From NCBI GenBank assembly GCA_033964015.1, contig CM066919.1, forward strand, positions 26,680,204-26,744,203: a stretch of 64,000 nucleotides of DNA, given 5' to 3'. The notes under the pieces were generated by a model. That model did no database searches. It worked only from the letters and a program-made list of their open reading frames with translations, and was not told the DNA's origin. This document shows, piece by piece, positions 57,681 through 64,000 of the stretch; within the stretch, counting starts at the first letter, position 1; every line of letters starts with the position of its first letter. This DNA is from Scolanthus callimorphus (taxonomy: Eukaryota > Cnidaria > Anthozoa > Actiniaria > Edwardsiidae). The position numbers and the translations under genes were made by a program.

Positions 57681-58875
57681 GAATTTTTTTTTCATTTCCG
57701 GTTTTAAATCATTCCAAAGGCTGGCACCACGGTAACGCAGGCTTCTCTTTAGATTAGTTGGTTTTAGGGGCTGGGCGTGCTAGTTTGTTATTTGAATCTC
57801 TAAGACATTTCAAAACAACGTCCGATTGACCAACAAACTGTTCCCTCGATACTATGGCTGCAATCCATTACTGCGGTTTTCATAATTCTGCGAACTCTCG
57901 CTAACGATTTCCAACCGTCAAACCGCCTTCTGGCTTCCGTCAATCAAACTCCAAAGTCTTTTTGTCGTTACTCTTTGTGCTTTTTGATTGGCCAGCACGT
58001 AACGTTGCTGTCGCGACAGGAAGCCATTTTAGCACTGCTTAGGCGCTGGCCAATCAAAAACCACACAGAGTAACGACGAAAAGACTCGGGAGTTTGATTG
58101 ACGGAAGCCAGAAGGCGGTTTTACGGTTGGAAATCGTTAGCGAGAGTTCGCAGAATTACGAAAACCGCAGTAAGAATTTTAAACATTAAGGTACACCGTG
58201 ACTCGTTCTGTCTAACAGTAATTTTCTTCCAACCAATTTACTTAATACGTCCTTACTGGGTGTATCAAAAGCTGAGTTGGTAAGTATACGTGCAGCCCTG
58301 TTCTGCAATTTTTGTAATTTGTCCAGCAAGCCTTGACTACAATTGTCCCAGATAGGGGAGCAGTAGTCAAGGTGCGGCTGGACAATCGAATTATAAATTA
58401 ACTTGTAATGTGTCCCTTGTAATTTGTCCAACAGCCCTTGACTACAATTGTCCCAGACAGGGAGCAGTAGTCAAGGTGCGGCTGGACAATCAATTATAAA
58501 TTAATTCAAGGGTTGCCGTGGTAACGAATGGCTTAATTCTCTTGATGGCTCCAATGCCACTTAACTTTGTTAGAGATGTTATCAACGTGGGATTCCCATG
58601 ACAGGCGCTCGTCAATAACAACTCCAAGTGATTTGGCAGCATTTACCCTATTTATTTTACTATCATTAATTTGATATCCACATTGCCAAAGTTTGAAAAC
58701 CTCTGTGTAGTACCCATTGACATGTATTCCGTTTTTGTAACATTTAGGCTTAACTTATTGGCAGTTAACCATTCACTGATGCTATTGAGGTCGCAATCAA
58801 GCATTAATTTAGTCTGTATTGGATCAGCAGAGGCAACAGTAAGATGAGTGTCATCCGCATACATCCTTGCTTTAG
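57681..58875 (-). pseudogene. L2/CR1-type LINE 3' fragment, interrupted by a MITE
   Basis: On -, 58870-58652 encodes MYADDTHLTVAS (RT catalytic YADD) and ISEWLTANKLSLNVTKTE. 58431-58186 encodes LIYNSIVQPHLDYCSPIWDN and KLQKLQNRAARIL. A block of about 115 bp (about 58316-58425) is tandemly duplicated up to about 58505. The MITE at 57867-58175 interrupts the 3' part. It is 5'-truncated and frameshifted. Confidence 0.85.
57867..58175. mobile_element. MITE with arms over 100 bp
   Basis: Near-complete palindrome. The left arm begins TACTGCGGTTTTCATAATTC and the right arm ends GAATTACGAAAACCGCAGTA. Inner arms share CTTCTGGCTTCCGTCAATCA and its complement. It is inserted in the LINE fragment. Confidence 0.88.
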
Positions 58876-60006
58876 TATACACAATTCGGTAGAGCGAAAG
58901 ATCTTTCTGCGCATGCACCAACGTTCAAAACCAGCCAATCAGCAAAGGTCCTCAAATGGATGTCACCAGAGCCTCCCCTGCGAGCAGACGAGCCGGGGAG
59001 CTCGGGTACGAGAATGACCCATACAATCTCATGAATTCGAATCCTGCGCAAGTAACTTGCAACACCAACAGATTCAGAGACTTTGTCTCTGTTCGGTATT
59101 GCAACTCCTTGCATTAATATTCAATATTTATGCTAAAATTTATATTACTATTTAAAGTTTGTATTCTATTTAACGATAAGTCGCCTCAGGCTCTGTGATT
59201 ATCGGCGCCAATAGTCACCGAGACGAAGCAGAGCTGACTTTTCGCCTATAATTACGGAGCCTGAGACGACTAATTGTTTTCGTATAATTGCTCAGGTGAC
59301 TCATAAGGTTTTTAGACAAAAAAAACTTGTTTTTGTTGGATTTTTTTCATGATCATAACAAAACTTGCGCGCGCACTCCCAATCCTTTCAATGTTACAAT
59401 CACCGGTACGTGATAATAGCGAAAGAAAACAAAAGTCTCGACCCATCAGCGCATGGAAATATTTATAATCAATTGAATTACTATACTAATACGTATATCT
59501 ACTGATACTTTCGTAATTCAGGTTATATAGAGGATATTAAATGGCAGAATCGCAGCGAATGAGTTGGATAAATGTTTAACATGAGAAGATAAAATTCGTA
59601 TCTCCAAGCGGTCATTTAATGTTATGTTTAGCATACAAACATCAGTGAAATGCTAAATCATGATTTGTTTTAGAAAATCCGAAAAGGGGCTTCGAGCGCA
59701 GGCCAGGTGTTATTTCACAGTGTGAAGATATCAAGTTTTTGTGCGAGTATTTCACTGATATTTAGAGCGGTTTTCACATGACTGTAGTGAAACCAATCGC
59801 AAAATAATTACACCAATTCTGAATAAAACGCATATGAGTAATAAATTACTGACGACAGTCATCTGAAATGCGCTCTATATAATAAATAGAGATTATTACA
59901 TAGCAAGAACTTGATATCGTTTTTATTCACGAGTTTTCGTGTCATAACGCGAACGAGCGAGTCTTCGAAGATTGGGCGACATTACACGAGTTCTTTTATA
60001 ATGTTA
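58876..60006. other. Unassigned, with one short hairpin
   Basis: A hairpin at 59179-59271 (AGTCGCCTCAGGCTCTGTGA with the complement of its right arm) is probably a mini-MITE. No exons are supported. Confidence 0.45.
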
Positions 60007-60197
60007 GACCCCGTCCACCACTACACCGTTTTCAAACTCCGTTTTCAAAAAGATTTGCGTCCACACTTATCGTTTTCGTATTGTTTTCGCCGTTTTCGGT
60101 GATCGTTTTCGGCGTTGTATTGTAGTGTGGACGATAGCCGTATCCGGAGCAAAAAGTATCCGTTTTCGTTTGAAAACGGTGTAGTGTGGACGGGGTC
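60007..60197. mobile_element. Palindromic MITE, GACCCCGTCC ends, TTA duplication
   Basis: A 191-bp element starting GACCCCGTCCACCACTACAC and ending GTAGTGTGGACGGGGTC, flanked by TTA (60004-60006, 60198-60200). The three-base TTA target site suits PIF/Harbinger-type insertion. It belongs to the same family as the GTCCACACTA repeats at 55.1-57.6 kb. Confidence 0.85.
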
Positions 60198-61842
60198 TTA
60201 TTTGCTTGCTAATGCTAGGGATGTGAAAAAGATCGAGGCAAACAGCAGGTCAGTCCCATGGAACTAAAATGTATCTCCACTCAACCCGGCACCCCACCCC
60301 ACCACACTCCTCCCCCAACCCCCACTCTCTTGAACATTCGTTCCGTGTATTTCGTAAGTTGAACGTGCGTTGCGTGATTTTATTCACATTGTTTTTTTAA
60401 TACATATAGCCAATAATCCAGCATTCAAGTAAACTAAGCCGGCAAGTACTAGATGCATTCAAAGGCGAATGGGAAGGAGGGTGATAGCATCCCGCAATGC
60501 TATATGGTCCACCATCAGTCGAAAGGAAATATAAGGACAAGGCCAAAATCAAGAATTGAGTGCAATTTACGAGGTATTCGCGGGCTACCATCCGCGCTCT
60601 TTTCCATGTCCAATGCCTATGAATTACTGCACTTAAATATCCTGAAATGCCTGGCATCGCGCAGATCAGTTCGAAATGAAATGCCTGCCTTCGCGCAGAT
60701 CAGATCAACTGAATGTAATTACAGTGTATAAAGTAAAGTATATTATTATAGTTTAGCTGAATGGAAATTCAAGATTTGTTAGATATTAGTCGATATGGCC
60801 CAAGTGGCTCCCTTCTGTTTGGGTTAAGTTGTAGTGCGATATGCGAGTTTTGCCGCAGCAAAACAGTATCAGTGATACGCATGTATATGAATAATTTTAG
60901 CCGCATTATAATCCAGGTGCACATTACACCCCGTACTCTAATACGATTTTGCATTTGTAAAATCCCACTTGTTAATGCAAAAGTATCAGCTTTTCTTTGC
61001 CTGCCTTTTTGGCGTTGTTGAAAATTCAAATAAAAGATCTATCACAGATAGGCTAATGTAAAGGAAATATAAGGACAAGACCAACGCAAGACGTGACGAA
61101 AGCGTGAGAGAAAAACCTCTACGGGGGCAATTGATTTGTTATCTCCTCCGAGGGGTTAGGTGAAGATTAGCTAGCTTAAGGTTTGAAAAATATGTTTATT
61201 ATTCAAGCAATCGCATTAGACCCAGAACTAGGATCAACAGACACGGACGATCTTTACAGCTGTAAAGCTTTTCGTTTTACTGTTTCCTTTCGTTCACAAC
61301 CTTTTTGGTATAGCTGCTAATTGTATTCAGTCGTTGGTTTACAACCGGGTAAGACTATCTCCCTTTTAATTTCGCTAATTTTCGCTTTTTATTGCGCACG
61401 CTCTGTCCAGTTAGTAAGCTAATCATGAAAACATCTTCATATAAAGTGATAAACATATAGCTATACTTTCACATGATCTACATTGAGCGTCATTCCGGTC
61501 ACTTATCCTATTTAAGCATTAGAGCACAACTTTCTATAACTTTGCCGGTGAAATAGAGCACAGATTTGGACTAATCAGAGCGTGCGTTATGTCGTAGCTA
61601 TACTATAAGTAATGATATATAACCAGTTAACTTTAGGAAAAATTACTAAGAAGTTGTGCTAAAAACGGCGAATAGCGATATGAAATTTATTGTTTCTAGT
61701 GTGTGTCGTTTGGCACTAATAACTTTTCAGAATCGTCAGAAATCGCCTTTCTTATCGTCGTTTCTTATTTATGATCATTTCAAATCAATAGCCTATTCAA
61801 ATTGGTGTTCAGCAAACAAGCTCAGGAGTCAGTAACAGGGTT
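60198..61842. other. Unassigned non-coding stretch
   Basis: AAGGAAATATAAGGACAAG occurs at about 60528 and again at about 61060, a short direct repeat. Open frames at 60397-60731 and 60761-61029 overlap on both strands and show no domain. Confidence 0.4.
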
Positions 61843-61990
61843 ATGATACAGCTCTCGTAAGATCTAAGCCTATTGGATTGATACCCTCAGTGCAAAACAA
61901 TAGAGGGTCATACAATAGAACGAGGAAACAATGCGATGCTTTGTTTTGCCTATCCAATCACACAAGATCTTACGAGTGGCTGTATCATTC
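61843..61990. mobile_element. Short MITE, ATGATACAGC ends
   Basis: The ends ATGATACAGCTCTCGTAAGA and the complement of TCTTACGAGTGGCTGTATCAT pair with a few gaps over about 25 bp. The 148-bp element is non-coding. Confidence 0.7.
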
Positions 61991-62589
61991 CTGGGGGTAA
62001 CGTGCGTTATTATGTGACGTGACGTCACAATAGCATGTTTCTTTCTCTTCTAAGCAGAAGATTCGACGGCACTAGGCGGGTTTCTTGAGACGTTATTGTT
62101 TACGTTTTTACTCATTGGTTCTGAATTATAATAGAGCCTGGCGAATGAAGTGCAATAAAAAAGTTTGACGTTCGTAATTGGCATCATGAGCGCATTGCGA
62201 GAAGTTCAATGTACAGAAGAAATGCGAGCCTCTAATGAGCACGGCGCGCGCTATAGGTTTTTATACAGAAAAACGAAAAAAATTATATCTCGCGAAAGGA
62301 ACCACCTATGGCAACCAAACTTTGACACAATTATCTATGGGGTAATGGCTTTTCACCACACTAAATAGTTGGGCATGGTGCTATCAATGAAATAAAAAAA
62401 TGAATTAAATTACCCGTGACGTTTCAAAATCAACTCGGTGGTATACGTGTTTCCCTTAAGTATGGTGCTCCGCTTGCGCGGGCCTTTGGCCCGCGCTTGA
62501 GTTACGCTATGAATATTTAATATGTTTTATTAAATTATTATGTTTAATATGTTTTATCATGGTTTTAAAAAATGGAGCGCATTTCTAAA
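61991..62589. other. Unassigned stretch
   Basis: No exon or repeat boundary is supported. GTGACGTGACGTCAC near 62015 contains a palindromic CRE-like TGACGTCA core, without any gene context. Confidence 0.35.
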
Positions 62590-62675
62590 CTTAAAAAGGC
62601 TTTTGACTGAGTTGATCATAGTATCCTCTTGAAGAAGCTGGAGTTGTATGGTTTGGATAGTATAAAATAATAAAT
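62590..62675 (+). pseudogene. Tiny LINE reverse-transcriptase scrap
   Basis: Reads LKKAFD, stop, VDHSILLKKLELYGL on +, which is the RT motif around the first catalytic Asp (DLKKAFDTVDH in the intact LINE at 45-48 kb) with one in-frame stop. It is followed by an ATAAAT-rich tract. Confidence 0.8.
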
Positions 62676-64000
62676 AAAATATTTATTTTATTTTATTTTT
62701 ATTTACAAATACACACCGCTAGCGTCTTTTTTAACTCGCTAATATGCACGCATGCGCATTGAAAAATGTTCAATAGACCAAAATTCTAACCTGAATACGA
62801 GGCTATTAGGGAAGTAGTCAAAGTAAATTAAGCATTCATTTCTCTATAGCGATGCAATTTCTTTTGTGTTATTGCCCTGATAGCCCGGAGCTTACACAAA
62901 GCCTTTGATCACAGATAATTATGTTAGAGAAGAAACCAGTTAAATGTACAAATAAACGCAAGAGAGAGCACACTTTACAAAGTAAATTACAATGTACTTG
63001 TAAGACAAACGTCGTGCCAGAGTCGCGCTGTTCCAATACAAAACAATAGAAACTAGTTCTTGATTATAAAGTGTAATGAAGCGGCATCCTTTGAAAAAGA
63101 AAGGCCCGACAGAAGAAGAGCGACTATAGTTCGACGTTTGCCGTAGGACTAAGTCACCAGCTTGATAGGAACAACACACAAACTAGTGTAATCACTCTGT
63201 CTGGCTACATCTACGAGACGCTACTTAAAATGGAAATGATTTTTTCACCACTGGGTTTATCTATCTTTATTGGTATTAGGATATGAGACGGGAGATTTGT
63301 AGATATAACTCTCCTCCTGCAGGTATTACAAATAATTCTACATTTCAATTCTACAATTGTAGATTCAATCTCAATACCGACCCGATAAAGGTCCTGTTGT
63401 GATAGACGAGTTGTTACCAAAATTAAATCCCTTCCGCTCAGGGATTAGTGTGGCTCTACAAATTGCGACCATTAATAAACACACCCGAATCTATTAAAGC
63501 ATTCAACTCGGCCTGCTAAGAATAATGCTAGTACAGTGCTTGTAGTCTCAACCAAGTTCATATTACATTGCAGACTAGTACTATTATCATCAGAGAAGTG
63601 ACCTCAAAACCATATTTTACCAGAAGAGGGCCAAGAGGGTTCGGTTGGCTCCACTTGGCATCTTGGCGTGTCTCATTATGGAATTCAGATGGAAGAAGCA
63701 ATTTATAAGATGGAAATGTAAGTCTTCAAATGCTGGCATGGGCTTGCGTTTAGTGGTTTTCGTATTGTTTTTCGGCCTACCAAACTGATACGAGAACCAA
63801 CTAGTCCGGTCAATTTAGCTTTGTCGAACCTGGAAAAATTGCAACATGGGATTTTTATACAGCAAATTATCAGGAACATATGTGAGAAATACGTATCCAA
63901 ATTTTGTGAAAATCCGTTCGGGGGAAGTGTTAAATTTAGGGTTTTCCATCTGCACGTAGGAAAGCCTGTTAGACTAGACGAACTTTCGTAAAATCGTACT
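62676..64000. other. Unassigned stretch to the window end
   Basis: An AT-rich tract lies at 62660-62710. Beyond it no exon, domain or clear repeat end is visible. Short open frames here (for example 62940-63179, 63211-63420) have no supporting feature. Confidence 0.4.

Overview
This is eukaryotic, probably metazoan, DNA: coding regions are split by GT-AG introns, gene density is very low, and most of the window is transposable-element sequence. A cnidarian, perhaps a stony coral or other anthozoan, is my best guess. It rests on class C (GABA-B-like) receptor exons, a compact SLC32-type transporter, the coral-like look of the Ty3/gypsy polyprotein, and many palindromic MITEs. This is inference; no species can be read directly.

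Layout. 1-3155: TE scraps and three exons of a GABA-B-like receptor on + (1144-1281, 1385-1543, 2678-2778), running into an assembly gap of exactly 100 N. 3256-20822: at least 17.5 kb of a 12-bp tandem repeat (GATTATCTAGAC) with diverged monomers organised into higher-order repeats. 20823-22275: a 1.45-kb inverted-repeat element whose ends carry runs of AGGTCAC. 26140-30159: a complete Ty3/gypsy element on - with 215-219-bp LTRs, a CATAT target duplication and several frameshifts. 30209-31401: a probable solo LTR. 31860-36617: a two-exon gene on - for a 66-residue single-pass membrane protein, with a 4.56-kb intron full of MITEs, two of them abutting and sharing one TTAA site. 37091-42028: foldback-type nested inverted repeats. 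44727-52010: a long terminal-inverted-repeat element whose left arm is split by a nearly full-length L2/CR1-type LINE (44931-49455), with further LINE and MITE debris inside. 52754-54264: an uninterrupted SLC32-type vesicular amino-acid transporter on -, with a TATA box and one homopolymer frameshift. 55125-64000: more nested MITEs, a 5S-rRNA-like fragment, and LINE remnants.

The three probable host genes (receptor, microprotein, transporter) show no operon-like link. A GABA-B-type receptor and a GABA/glycine vesicular transporter would both belong to inhibitory transmission, but they lie about 50 kb apart and I draw no conclusion from that. Single-base indels break several otherwise conserved reading frames, so residual indel errors in the assembly are a real possibility.
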